64,000 nucleotides of DNA, taken from Megaustenia siamemsis. Lineage: Eukaryota > Mollusca > Gastropoda > Stylommatophora > Ariophantidae. Both the position numbers and the translations under genes were made by a program. The stretch spans positions 56,888,565-56,952,564 of the forward strand of contig JAVIAB010000073.1 in the NCBI GenBank assembly GCA_032433765.1, given 5' to 3'. The first letter of the stretch is position 1; the number at the start of each line of letters is the position of its first letter. This document shows, piece after piece, positions 11,881 through 21,810 of the stretch. The notes under the pieces were generated by a model that was given only the letters and a program-made list of their open reading frames with translations, was not told the origin of the DNA and did no database searches.

Positions 11881-12197
11881 GGAAGCAGAAGATTTATCTT
11901 ATAACCAAATCGTCATTTTTGTGTGTGTGAAGTCGTTCTTACTTTGTGAGTAACACATTTCGTGATTTCCTTTATTCTAATCAGAAAGCTGCTGTAAAGC
12001 TGTAGTTACAGAATATTTGTCTACTGGGGGTTGGATTCGATCCTCGACCAACAGGATTCTAGGTTCAACCAGGATATTTTTGAATGGGAAAGAAGACGGC
12101 ATAAATGTATGTTTATCACACAAAAACATGGCATGCTCGCCATATAGATATTTACGCTGTACTCGGGGACCATAAGAGTGGGAGGAGGGGTTGTAAT
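11881..12197. other. no recognisable gene
   Basis: Nothing recognisable apart from the approach to the TTTC repeat. Confidence 0.4.
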
Positions 12198-12213
12198 TTC
12201 TTTCTTTCTTTCT

Positions 12214-12253
<40 letters not shown>

Positions 12254-12255
12254 TT

Positions 12256-12318
<63 letters not shown>
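12198..12318. repeat. (TTTC)n microsatellite
   Basis: About 30 TTTC units with two single-base interruptions; the Lys/Glu-rich and Phe/Ser-rich frames over it are artefacts. Confidence 0.97.
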
Positions 12319-12557
12319 AATCACCAATTGTCAACAATAAACACGTGATATCTTCCTATAAAAAATGTATCCATCTTCTTTCGCTTGTTAGCAGATTTAA
12401 TTGGACTATGTTTTGCACCTTTTGGTCCAGTCTCTACCACATATTTGCCCGGTACTGCGTCTCGAACGGCTGCTTTAATTGACTATGATGCACCAGTTTG
12501 AATTATACACAAAGACTGATTAACATATTTTTACTTGTTGGGTTGCTTCTCATTGGT

Positions 12558-12780
12558 TTATTGCCAGCATCTGTAGGTAACTATTTTTGACCTTGTGATG
12601 AGAATGAAACAGCTGGGATATATTGCAACTACTAGAATATTTGAGGGAATAGATAGAAGAAAGCATAGAGAAAAGCTACAAAACAGATTAATAACATAAT
12701 TAATAAACAAATTAGAGAGAGAAAGTTGTTCAGATATATGATCGCCTACGCCAACATGCACTTGATAACATTAGAAAATA
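12558..12780 (+). mobile_element. decayed LINE 3' end (family D)
   Basis: Although frames are broken, the order of decayed codons follows the family D tail (GYIATTRIFEGIDRRKHREK, then ...SPTPTC) seen better at 17.5 and 23.8 kb. Weakest of the four family D copies. Confidence 0.55.
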
Positions 12781-12821
12781 TATTTAATAAACATAGAAAG
12801 TGGAACTAAAAAGTATGATTT

Positions 12822-13775
12822 ATCTATCTATCTATCTATCTATTGACCTTTCGAGCCGTAGCCGGCCCATAGGGCGTAAACCAAGATACACCTTCTCCTA
12901 TCTGGATTTTTGTTCTAGCAGTTTTCTTTTAAAGATATTTTATCAAATCTCGCCATCTGTCTCTGTTCTGTGCAAGCAGCTCTATCTCATCGAGGGAGCC
13001 GAATCTTGCTGCTCTTGCCTCTCTCATCAATGTTCTTCTAAGTGTCTCCCTGGGTCTTCCTATTTTTCTCTTACCTGTTGTTTCCCATATGAGGGCTTGC
13101 TTTGCTATTCGGTTATTATCTCTTCTCATCACATGTCCAACATATGACCATCGTCTTTTCTTTATTACTGAAGATATTAGTGGTTGATTGGCGATTTCTC
13201 TAATTTCCTTGTTTGTTTTGAATTCGTTCCATGCTATACCAAGTATTTTCCTTAGACATTTATTTTCGAATGCGTTCAACTTTGTTTCTATATCTCTTGT
13301 TGTTTTCCAGTTTTCACACGCATACGTAAGGGTTGATAGTACATTTGATTTGAATAGCCTAAGTTTTGTGTTTGTGCTGATTAGCTTTGATTTCCACAAC
13401 TTTTCAAGGCTTCTGAAAGACATTGCTGCTTTAGCCATTCTGATTCTAATTTCTTTACTTGTATCCTCTTCTCGATGAATGTGACTTCCAAGATAGATAA
13501 AGTGATCGATCTCTTCTACTGGTTTGTTTTCCATGTATATTTTGTCATCTGTTGGAATTAAACTTTTCATGACTTTAGTCTTTTCATGATTGATCTCAAG
13601 CCCAATTTTGCTGGCTATTGATGATAGTTCATTTGTGTTTTCCTGTATCGTTTTTATCTGACTGCTGATGAGAACTATGTCATCAGCAAAGTCGAGGTCC
13701 TCCAAATGTTCTCCTTGTATCCATTCGATGCCTTTATTACCAGTGCAGCATTTCTTCATTATGAAGTCCATAACA
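12822..13775 (-). mobile_element. LINE (family E, copy 1), 5'-truncated, with (TAGA)n tail
   Basis: The element reads on the minus strand and ends in five TAGA steps at 12,822-12,842, just beyond the sequence common to the second copy at 39,893-40,372. Its single long frame is listed separately. The 5' cut removes endonuclease and the RT fingers. Confidence 0.8.
12929..13771 (-). pseudogene. LINE ORF2 C-terminal part: RT motif C to tail
   Basis: An uninterrupted 280-codon frame. It begins just before the RT catalytic block (LEDLDFADDIVLISS, residues 24-38), continues through the motif D region (IGLEINHEKTKVM), the thumb-like IDHFIYLGSHI, ACENW, and a tail RWSYVGHVMRRD and KRKIGRPRETLRRT. In intact relatives this would be the last third of an endonuclease/reverse transcriptase used for target-primed insertion. 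The lack of stops suggests a fairly recent copy, but with the palm N-terminal to motif C missing it cannot be active. Confidence 0.8.
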
Positions 13776-13802
13776 ATTCCAATGATTTATGGGAAATTAA
13801 AT

Positions 13803-15944
13803 TTATAGTGAAGGATGCAAAAAGGTAAAGACCGCAGGAGAAAGTACAAGTGGGTTAGCATATTTGACAAATAAAACTCGAAGCACATGTAAGTTGACAG
13901 ACCAACGCAAACTAGAAGTGAAAGGTAGACTAGAAGTGAGAGGCAGACTAGAAGTGAAAGGCAGACTAGAAGTGGAAGGTAGACTAGAAGTGAAAGGCAG
14001 GCTAGAAGTGGAAGGTAGACTAGAAGTGAAAGGCAGGCTAGAAGTGAGAGGCAGACTAGAAGTGAAAAGTAGACTAGAAGTGGAAGGTAGACTAGAAGTG
14101 AAAAGTAGACTAGAAGTGGAAGGTAGACTAGAAGTGGAAGGTAGACTAGAAGTGGAAGGTAGGCTAGAAGTGGAAGGCAGACTAGAAGTGAAAGGTAGGC
14201 TAGAAGTGGAAGGCAGACTAGAAGTGAAAGGCAGACTAGAAGTGAAAGGCAAACTAGAAGTGAAAGGTAGACTAGAAGTGGAAGGTAGACTAGAAGTGGA
14301 AGGTAGACTAGAAGTGGAAGGTAGACTAGAAGTGAAAGGCAGACTAGAAGTGAAAGGTAGGCTAGAAGTGGAAGGTAGACTAGAAGTGAAAGGCAGGCTA
14401 GAAGTGGAAGGTAGACTAGAAGTGAAAGGCAAACTAGAAGTGAAAGGCAGGCTAGAAGTGAGAGGCAGACTAGAAGTGAAAGGCAGGCTAGAAGTGGAAG
14501 GTAGACTAGAAGTGAAAGGCAAACTAGAAGTGAAAGGCAGGCTAGAAGTGGAAGGCAGACTAGAAGTGAAAGGCAAACTAGAAGTGAAAGGCAGGCTAGA
14601 AGTGAGAGGCTGACTAGAAGTGAAAAGTAGACTAGAAGTGGAAGGTAGACTAGAAGTGGAAGGTAGACTAGAAGTGGAAGGTAGACTAGAAGTGGAAGGT
14701 AGACTAGAAGTGAAAGGCAGACTAGAAGTGAAAGGCAGACTAGAAGTGAAAGGCAAACTAGAAGTGAAAGGCAGGCTAGAAGTGAGAGGCAGACTAGAAG
14801 TGGAAGGTAGACTAGAAGTGGAAGGTAGACTAGAAGTGAAAGGCAGACTAGAAGTGAAAGGCAGACTAGAAGTGAAAGGCAAACTAGAAGTGGAAGGTAG
14901 ACTAGAAGTGGAAGGTAGACTAGAAGTGAAAGGCAGACTAGAAGTGAAAGGCAGACTAGAAGTGAAAGGCAGGCTAGAAGTGAGAGGCAGACTAGAAGTG
15001 AAAGGCAGGCTAGAAGTGGAAGGTAGACTAGAAGTGAAAGGCAGACTAGAAGTGAAAGGCAGACTAGAAGTGAAAGGCAAACTAGAAGTGGAAGGTAGAC
15101 TAGAAGTGGAAGGTAGACTAGAAGTGAAAGGCAGACTAGAAGTGAAAGGCAGACTAGAAGTGAAAGGCAGGCTAGAAGTGAAAGGCAGACTAGAAGTGAA
15201 AGGCAGGCTAGAAGTGAGAGGCAGACTAGAAGTGAAAAGTAGACTAGAAGTGGAAGGTAGACTAGAAGTGGAAGGTAGACTAGAAGTGAAAGGCAAAGTA
15301 GAAGTGAAATGCAGGCTAGAAGTGAGAGGCAGACTAGAAGTGAAAAGTAGACTAGAAGTGGAAGGTAGACTAGAAGTGGAAGGTAGACTAGAAGTGGAAG
15401 GTAGACTAGAAGTGAAAGGCAGGCTAGAAGTGAAAGGCAGGCTAGAAGTGAGAGGCAGGCTAGAAGTGAAAGGCAGGCTAGAAGTGAGAGGCAGACTAGA
15501 AGTGAAAAGTAGACTAGAAGTGGAAGGTAGACTAGAAGTGGAAGGTAGACTAGAAGTGGAAGGTAGACTAGAAGTGAAAGGCAGGCTAGAAGTGGAAGGT
15601 AGACTAGAAGTGAAAGGCAGGCTAGAAGTGGAAGGTAGACTAGAAGTGAAAGGCAGGCTAGAAGTGGAAGGTAGGCTAGAAGTGGAAGGTAGACTAGAAG
15701 TGGAAGGTAGACTAGAAGTGAAAGGTAGACTAGAAGTGAAAGGTAGACTAGAAGTGAAAGGTAGACTAGAAGTGAAAGGCAGGCTAGAAGTTTTTTTTTT
15801 TGCGTTCGCCAGCTTTTTACCTCTGACGAAGTCCCTAGAGACTAGGAACTGAATTTTGCATGTTAATATGTTTTTCCCTGGCAGCCGTGTGCACAGGGGT
15901 CTCTCGTCGCAAAGGCAGATAACTCCGACTTCAGAGGTACTCAT
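13803..15944 (-). CDS. 713-codon ORF made of a Ser/Leu/Pro/Thr hexapeptide repeat
   Basis: The frame starts at 15,944 with about 50 non-repetitive residues, followed by roughly 104 copies of TSSLPF or TSSLPS and a 35-residue unique tail. There is no signal peptide or membrane segment that I can see. The frame has no stop over 2.1 kb, whereas the opposite strand has one TGA near 14,611. The composition could suit a mucin-like or disordered protein, but an open frame is expected for any 18-bp array free of stops. I do not recognise it and think it is more likely a minisatellite than a gene. Confidence 0.2.
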   Translation of the reverse strand: MSTSEVGVICLCDERPLCTRLPGKNILTCKIQFLVSRDFVRGKKLANAKKKTSSLPFTSSLPFTSSLPFTSSLPFTSSLPSTSSLPSTSSLPSTSSLPFTSSLPSTSSLPFTSSLPSTSSLPFTSSLPSTSSLPSTSSLPSTSSLLFTSSLPLTSSLPFTSSLPLTSSLPFTSSLPFTSSLPSTSSLPSTSSLPSTSSLLFTSSLPLTSSLHFTSTLPFTSSLPSTSSLPSTSSLLFTSSLPLTSSLPFTSSLPFTSSLPFTSSLPFTSSLPFTSSLPSTSSLPSTSSLPFTSSLPFTSSLPFTSSLPSTSSLPFTSSLPLTSSLPFTSSLPFTSSLPFTSSLPSTSSLPSTSSLPFTSSLPFTSSLPFTSSLPSTSSLPSTSSLPLTSSLPFTSSLPFTSSLPFTSSLPFTSSLPSTSSLPSTSSLPSTSSLPSTSSLLFTSSQPLTSSLPFTSSLPFTSSLPSTSSLPFTSSLPFTSSLPSTSSLPFTSSLPLTSSLPFTSSLPFTSSLPSTSSLPFTSSLPSTSSLPFTSSLPFTSSLPSTSSLPSTSSLPSTSSLPFTSSLPFTSSLPFTSSLPSTSSLPFTSSLPSTSSLPSTSSLPSTSSLPSTSSLLFTSSLPSTSSLLFTSSLPLTSSLPFTSSLPSTSSLPFTSSLPSTSSLPFTSSLPLTSSLPFTSSLRWSVNLHVLRVLFVKYANPLVLSPAVFTFLHPSL
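13911..15790. repeat. 18-bp minisatellite, about 104 units
   Basis: The unit is close to GAAGTGAAAGGCAGACTA. Nearly all variation falls at a few fixed positions (AAA/GGA/AGA, GGC/GGT/AGT, AGA/AGG/AAA), so related variants recur in blocks, a sign of block-wise expansion. The length of 18 keeps frames open on both strands. The array ends against an 11-nt T run at 15,791. Confidence 0.97.
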
Positions 15945-16090
15945 ATTTTTTCCCGTCCATGAATAATTGACGTTTCAGCCTTTCTTAGGGACTCTATAAA
16001 GTCGAGACCTGTTTATTCATCAAAGTTATCTTCCCATCTCTTCTTCTCTGCCTACTTGTCATACTCGCTTCTTTCATAGTTCCTGGAAGA
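15791..16090. promoter_or_regulatory. short spacer between two divergent repeat ORFs, TATA-like box
   Basis: The 146 bp at 15,945-16,090 separate the starts of the 713-codon minus-strand frame and the 404-codon plus-strand frame. CTCTATAAAG lies at about 15,991-16,000, some 95 bp before the plus-strand ATG, which has A at -3 and G at +4. This is only a resemblance to a promoter. Confidence 0.2.
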
Positions 16091-17305
16091 ATGGCCGTTA
16101 CTAGGCCAAACTATCAACATACTTGCCCAAACTGTCAACATACTAGGCCAAACTATCAACATACTAGGCCAAACTATCAACATACTAGGCCAAACTATCA
16201 ACATACTAGGCCAAACTATGAACATACTAGGCCAAACTATCAACATACTAAGACACACTATCAACATACTAGGCCAAACTATCAACATACTTGGCCAAAC
16301 TGTCAAGATACTAGGCCAAACTATCAACATACTTGGCCAAACTGTCAAGATACTAGGCCAAACTATCAACATACTTGGCCAAACTGTCAAGATACTAGGC
16401 TAAACTATCAACATACTTGGCCAAACTGTCAAGATACTAGGCCAAACTATGAACATACTAGACCAAACTATCAACATACTAGGCCAAACTATGAACATAC
16501 TAGGCCAAACTATGAACATACTAGACCAAACTATCAACATACTAGGCCAAACTATGAACATACTTGGCCAAACTATGAACATACTTGGCCAAACTATCAA
16601 CATACTAGGCCAAACTATCAACATACTAGGCCAAACTATGAACATACTAGGCCAAACTATCAACATACTAAGACACACTATCAACATACTAGGCCAAACT
16701 ATCAACATACTTGGCCAAACTGTCAAGATACTAGGCCAAACTATCAACATACTTGGCCAAACTGTCAAGATACTAGGCCAAACTATCAACATACTTGGCC
16801 AAACTGTCAAGATACTAGGCTAAACTATCAACATACTTGGCCAAACTGTCAAGATACTAGGCCAAACTATGAACATACTAGACCAAACTATCAACATACT
16901 AGGCCAAACTATGAACATACTATGCCAAACTATGAACATACTAGACCAAACTATCAACATACTAGGCCAAACTATGAACATACTTGGCCAAACTATCAAC
17001 ATACTTGGCCAAACTATCAACATACTAGGCCAAACTATCAACATACTAGGCCAAACTATCAACATACTAGGCCAAACTATGAACATACTAGGCCAAACTA
17101 TCAACATACTAAGACACACTATCAACATACTAGGCCAAACTATCAACATACTTGGCCAAACCATTTTTTTTTATTTTTTTACAAGCGCTTCTTTGCGTTC
17201 AATAAAAAAAAATCCTTATGTACTTCGATTAATTGTTGCATCATTTTGGGAACTTTATCGTTTGTGATACTATCTAAGTCTGAGACTCACAAAATCTCTC
17301 GATAA
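16091..17305 (+). CDS. 404-codon ORF made of a heptapeptide repeat
   Basis: From ATG at 16,091 the frame encodes MAVT, about 50 copies of RPNYQHT or PNCQDTR-like heptads, then about 45 unique residues after the T tract. All three forward frames and one reverse frame are open through much of the array, because 21 is a multiple of 3. No known family. Most likely a minisatellite artefact, though the start context is good. Confidence 0.18.
   Translation: MAVTRPNYQHTCPNCQHTRPNYQHTRPNYQHTRPNYQHTRPNYEHTRPNYQHTKTHYQHTRPNYQHTWPNCQDTRPNYQHTWPNCQDTRPNYQHTWPNCQDTRLNYQHTWPNCQDTRPNYEHTRPNYQHTRPNYEHTRPNYEHTRPNYQHTRPNYEHTWPNYEHTWPNYQHTRPNYQHTRPNYEHTRPNYQHTKTHYQHTRPNYQHTWPNCQDTRPNYQHTWPNCQDTRPNYQHTWPNCQDTRLNYQHTWPNCQDTRPNYEHTRPNYQHTRPNYEHTMPNYEHTRPNYQHTRPNYEHTWPNYQHTWPNYQHTRPNYQHTRPNYQHTRPNYEHTRPNYQHTKTHYQHTRPNYQHTWPNHFFLFFYKRFFAFNKKKSLCTSINCCIILGTLSFVILSKSETHKISR
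16103..17160. repeat. 21-bp minisatellite, about 50 units, with higher-order blocks
   Basis: The unit is AGGCCAAACTATCAACATAC plus T, varying at TAT/TGT, CAA/GAA and AGG/TGG. A distinctive triplet of units containing AAGACACAC recurs near 16,245, 16,665 and 17,106, showing 420-bp and 441-bp higher-order periods (20 and 21 units). The array ends against a T-rich tract at 17,163, as does the 18-bp array. Confidence 0.97.
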
Positions 17306-17511
17306 CACTTTCTCGTCATATCTTTTTATTTTCTACAGTAAATCTACTCCATGTTTCGCAAAAATATTTTAAAAAGCTGATTTAACAAACGTGTATATCA
17401 GTATGATTTTTTTAAACCAACATTAATGTTCTTAGCTTTCCAACTAGGTTTTAGCATTGCAAGGGCTGCTGTAGTTTGCGCTATTATAAGTTCATAAGAA
17501 AGCAACAAGAA
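17165..17511. other. no recognisable gene
   Basis: AT-rich, single-copy. Nothing recognisable. Confidence 0.4.
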
Positions 17512-18200
17512 AGGTCTCAGTCTGAATAGTAAGAAAACAGAAGTAATGGTTATATTGAAGAAACAATCACCACCATCATGCAGCATAAAAATAAACGAGA
17601 CAAATCTGAAATAAGTGCAACGTTTCAAATACTTTGGCACAATAATAACATCAGATGGGAGATGCACCACAGAAATAAAAAGCAGAATAGCTCAGGCCAA
17701 AATAGCATTTCAGAAAATGAAAAATATCTTATGCAACAAATCTATGTCAATAAAAATGAGACAGAGAGTTCATCGGTGCTATATAGAACCAATTCTGACC
17801 TATGGATGCGAATCATGGACAGTAGACAAACAAATGAAAAGACGATTAGAGGCTACAGAGATGGGATTTCTCAGAAGAATGTTGAAAGTTCCCTGGACGG
17901 CTAAAAAGACCAATGAGAAAGTTCTCAAAGAGGCCAACATAAAAAGGGAGCTCTTAAAAAACATCAGAAAGAAGCAATCAACATTTTTCGGACACATCAT
18001 GAGAAGAGGAAAGTTGGAATACTTGGTTACAACTGGCAAAATATAAGGAAAGAGAGAACGCGGACGACAAAGAGAGAAAATACTGGATAGCTTGGTGTCA
18101 TGGCATGGAAAACAGTCAAAAACAGAACAGATACGATGCACTGTAGATAGAAGATTGTGGAGGGACATGATCACCTACGCCAACTGGTATGGCACATGAT
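17512..18200 (+). mobile_element. LINE 3' part (family D, copy 2) with (GAT)n tail
   Basis: Starts in the RT motif D region (SLNSKKTEVMV), one frame change near 17,610, then a 143-codon frame (17,615-18,046) with FKYFGTIITSDGRCTTEI, YGCESWTVD and the tail STFFGHIMRRGKLEYLVTTG. A stop at 18,044 and further reading to WRDMITYAN complete the family D end. It finishes in GATGATGATGAT at 18,198 and is followed at once by the TAC array. Confidence 0.8.
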
Positions 18201-18220
18201 GATGATGATTATCTCCTACT

Positions 18221-18229
18221 ACTGCTATA

Positions 18230-18264
<35 letters not shown>

Positions 18265-18265
18265 A

Positions 18266-18297
<32 letters not shown>

Positions 18298-18313
18298 AAC
18301 TACTACTACTACA

Positions 18314-18363
<50 letters not shown>

Positions 18364-18403
18364 AACTACTACTACTACTACTACTACAACTACTACTACT
18401 ACA

Positions 18404-18439
<36 letters not shown>

Positions 18440-18567
18440 GCTACAACTACTACTACTACAACTACTACTACTACAACTACTACTACAACTACTACTACTA
18501 CAACTACTACTACTACAACTACTACTACTACTACTACTACTACTACAACTACTACTACTACTGCTAT

Positions 18568-18598
<31 letters not shown>
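18221..18598. repeat. (TAC)n microsatellite with CAAC variants
   Basis: About 120 trinucleotides, mostly TAC, with regularly scattered AAC variants. It lies directly after a LINE D tail and yields a Tyr-rich artefact frame. Confidence 0.97.
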
Positions 18599-18769
18599 TC
18601 AGCGATCAGCTATTGCTGTACATTGAAACATTTAGACCAGCTTTGATCACGAACAAAACGGTGCGTTTGAGGTCACCACCGATACCCAAAGCTTGTCATG
18701 TATGGTTATTTCTGTGGGTCATTTTTGTGTTCTTGGGAGTTGAGAGTGCTACTATGACATGCACATAGT

Positions 18770-19030
18770 ACATAGTGTAGGATATGCTCTGAGGTTTGTT
18801 TGGCTGCTTCGCAGTCACATGTTGCAATGTCACCGAGTCCATTCTTGTGTAGATGTGCTCTGAGGTTTGTTTGGCTGGTCCTCAGTCACATGTTGCAATG
18901 TCACCGAGTCCATTCTTGTGTAGATGTGCTCTGAGGTTTGTTTGGCTGCTTCGCAGTCACATGTTGCAATGTCACCGAGTCCTTTCTTGTGTAGATATGC
19001 TCTGAGGTCACATTGGCTTAAATCTAAGTT
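18770..19030 (-). repeat. tandem duplication (about 71-bp unit) within a LINE Cys/His segment
   Basis: Three and a half copies of a unit containing CTGAGGTTTGTTTGGCTG. On the minus strand one unit encodes LRAYLHKKGLGDIATCDCEA, which resembles the Cys/His segment that follows RNase H in family A-type LINEs. The unit is not a multiple of 3, so the peptide changes frame from copy to copy. Confidence 0.75.
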
Positions 19031-19260
19031 CATTTAATCTTAAGTGGGTACCGGAGACTTAATCTACGATAGAAAAACGGTATTGGCGTTGTGTTGACCA
19101 CATCTACCCAAAAATATGCCAAGAAGAGAACAAATATTTGCACTAACCCATATTTCCTAAACGTCACACTCAAGGCATGACGGGATTCTTTCGTTCTGTT
19201 TTAAACAAACAAATATTTAAAAGGGCACTGTTCTTAAAAGGGTTAATCACAGTCATCTGT

Positions 19261-19831
19261 CGCCCGTGCGCTACCGGTGCCCTAAAGGGGAGTAAAGAAT
19301 AGTGGCGCTGCACCCTACCAGGCATGTTCGTAAGAGGCGAGAAAGGAGGGTTAGGCATGGGTCATGGGACTGGCTATCCCATACTGTAAAAAAAAAAATA
19401 AGCCGAAAAAACTTCACAAAAACATGGAGAACAACAAAATTGACAATCACGAAGATACAGACTTTCATTAATGGATGCTTACGTAGAATAAAAGGATGGA
19501 AATGGCAGGACAAAATCACTAACATAGAATTATGGAAATGTACAAGGTAAAACATCAGTGGATAAAGAGATACAGCGAAGACGATGGCGCTGGATAGGAC
19601 ACACACTACGGAAGCCAACTGAGAGTATTACACAACAGGCCCTTTTTTGGAATCCCCAGGGGAAAAGACAAAGAGGAAGACCAAGGAATTCTTGGAGAAG
19701 ACAGATAGAAGCAGAGATGAAGATGATGGGGAAGGTATGGAATGATCTTAAAAGAATGGCAAAAAACAGAATGACTTGGAAAGTGTTTGTTGAAGACCTA
19801 TGCTCCATTGGGAGCTAAAAGGTAGAAGAAG
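19261..19831 (+). mobile_element. internally deleted LINE (family F, copy 2) with 12-bp TSD
   Basis: The copy is flanked by ACAGTCATCTGT at 19,249-19,260 and 19,832-19,843. Its first about 130 bp do not match the RT region but look like a leader ending in an A-run. From about 19,405 it joins the distal part of ORF2 (TKLTITKIQTFINGCLRR) and runs to the family 3' end (GGGAGCTAAAAGGTAGAAGA). A frame at 19,558-19,818 holds RRRWRWIGHTLRKPTESIT and KRQRGRPRNSWRR. The RT palm is missing. The flanking duplication covers both halves, so they entered as one molecule. Confidence 0.85.
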
Positions 19832-20008
19832 ACAGTCATCTGTGGTATTATTATAAAACTATATCTAGTAGTTTAATCGTTTATGACGTCATACGCAACT
19901 CTCCATGCGCCTAAGTGCATTCATTCTATCAAACTACAAATAACTGGTCTGTTGTGATATAGCAGTAGTCTATGTATTAACAAAAACGTGTTCTGTGAAT
20001 CAGTATAA

Positions 20009-20217
20009 AAAAAAAACAGTAAAGAGCACCGTCACGCCAAGTGGCGTATAGGGAAATGGTGTTAATGACCATACATTTTACAGACCTTCAGCACATGATG
20101 TGGCGATGTAGGTAATGTGGTCGGTATTACGCCCGTGCCGTTGATTGGGATCGAACCCTACTTCTTGTCCTTTGTAGTCCAGTTCACTAACCACTGAGCT
20201 ATCGCGGCTCCTCTGTT
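20009..20217 (-). mobile_element. tRNA-derived SINE, family S1 (copy 1)
   Basis: On the minus strand the head GAGCCGCGATAGCTCAGTGG carries a consensus A box and GGGTTCGATCCC a consensus B box. The body ends in the short palindrome ACGCCACTTGGCGTGA and a poly-A stretch. Compared with the copies at 34,961 and 43,139 this one lacks an internal block of about 57 bp. Confidence 0.85.
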
Positions 20218-20560
20218 TATCAGTATATGGCAGAAAATGATCTGATAGGTTGTCATCAATAGCATGAGTGGTGGGAACGGTGGACACTGTCGTTTATAAT
20301 CAACACTTTAGTTTCCGAATTCGCTCACTTTAGAGATGTACTTTGACAATGATTCTTCTATACTACATTCAAATATGATTGAGTAAAGATAAATATTCTA
20401 CCGAAGCATCATTTAAACAACAGTTTATAAAGCTAGATAATGGGAAGATATCACAGACGAACTGTGATTGATTGCTGCAGGCGTTGGGTATCTCGCATAT
20501 GATAGAGACAATTTTAGCTGTCATTTGAATCAAGCCCCAAGAGGGACAAGCTAAATGATG
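20218..20560. other. no recognisable gene
   Basis: Single-copy DNA leading into the GAT array. Confidence 0.4.
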
Positions 20561-21345
20561 TTGATGATGACGGTGGTGATAATGATGGTGATGATGATGG
20601 TTGATGATGATGGTGATGATGATTGATGATGATGATGATGGATGATGATGATGATGGTGATGACGATGCTGATTATGATGGTGATGATGATTATGACGAT
20701 TATGATGATGATAATGGTGGTGGTGGTGATGATGATGATAATGATGATGATGATGATAATGATGATGATGATTGTTGATGATGGTGATGATGATGATGAT
20801 GATAATGATGATGATGATTATTATTATTATGATTGATGCTGATTGATGATGATAATGTTGATGGTGATAATGATGATGATGATTGATGATGATAATGATG
20901 ATGATAATGATGGTGATAATGATTGATGATGATAATGATTGATGATGATGGTGATGGTGATTATGATGATGATGATGATTGATGATGATAATGGTGATGG
21001 TGATAATGATGATGATGATTGATGATGATAATGATAATGATGATGATAATGATGATGATGATTGATGATGATAATGATGATGATAATGATGGTGATAATG
21101 ATTGATGATGATAATGATTGATGATGATGGTGATGGTGATTATGATGATGATGATGATTGATGATGATAATGGTGATGGTGATAATGATGATGATGATTG
21201 ATGATGATAATGATAATGATGATGATAATGATGATGATAATGATGAGGATGATGATTTATGATGATAGTGATGATGATTGATGATGATAATGGTGATGGT
21301 GATAATGATGATGATAATGGTGATGGTGATGATGATGATGATGGG
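20561..21345. repeat. (GAT)n compound microsatellite
   Basis: About 780 bp of GATGATGAT with TGAT and AATGAT interruptions. Blocks of about 185 bp recur (for example around 20,880 and 21,062), so part of the array has duplicated as a unit. Confidence 0.95.
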
Positions 21346-21810
21346 AAAATTTAAATGACTTTACGGTATCACAACTTGGATCTACATACACACAATACCG
21401 CTTTTAAACGTTAGGAGTATGTAGTAGAATCGGGGAATCTTCACACATACATCTTACAACAAAAAACATAAATATAAAACATAAGGGATTAGAAGTAACA
21501 TGCTACATTAGATTACAAAAAGCTGCTGTGTAGAGTTTGACAACAAAGACACATTTTAAAGCTCTTTACGATCTTGTTTTTTCTCTTTTTTTTCAAAGAA
21601 CGGCACGAGGCTAAAGATGTGAGACTCCAGGATTTGAGTATCTACCTGACTAGGTAAAGGATGGTTCTCTGAAACGGTGGACTAGAGGTGGATACAGCCA
21701 GCGAGCTGCAGGAACTATCAACATATTTATTTTATGTTATCTTTTGGAAGGGACTCAAGCACTTATGACCTTCCCACAATGCTGTGTGGTTTATTCCATA
21801 AATAAGTAAT
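21346..21810. other. no recognisable gene
   Basis: Nothing recognisable. Confidence 0.4.

Noticed and set aside
11977..12327. 116-codon Lys/Glu-rich frame
   Set aside because: Product of the TTTC repeat.
13864..15852. Plus-strand RLEVKG/RLEVEG frames of 249 and 410 codons
   Set aside because: Same 18-bp array as the minus-strand frame, broken by a TGA near 14,611; at most one strand could be meaningful.
18157..18768. 203-codon Tyr/Asn-rich frame
   Set aside because: Product of the TAC microsatellite following a LINE tail.
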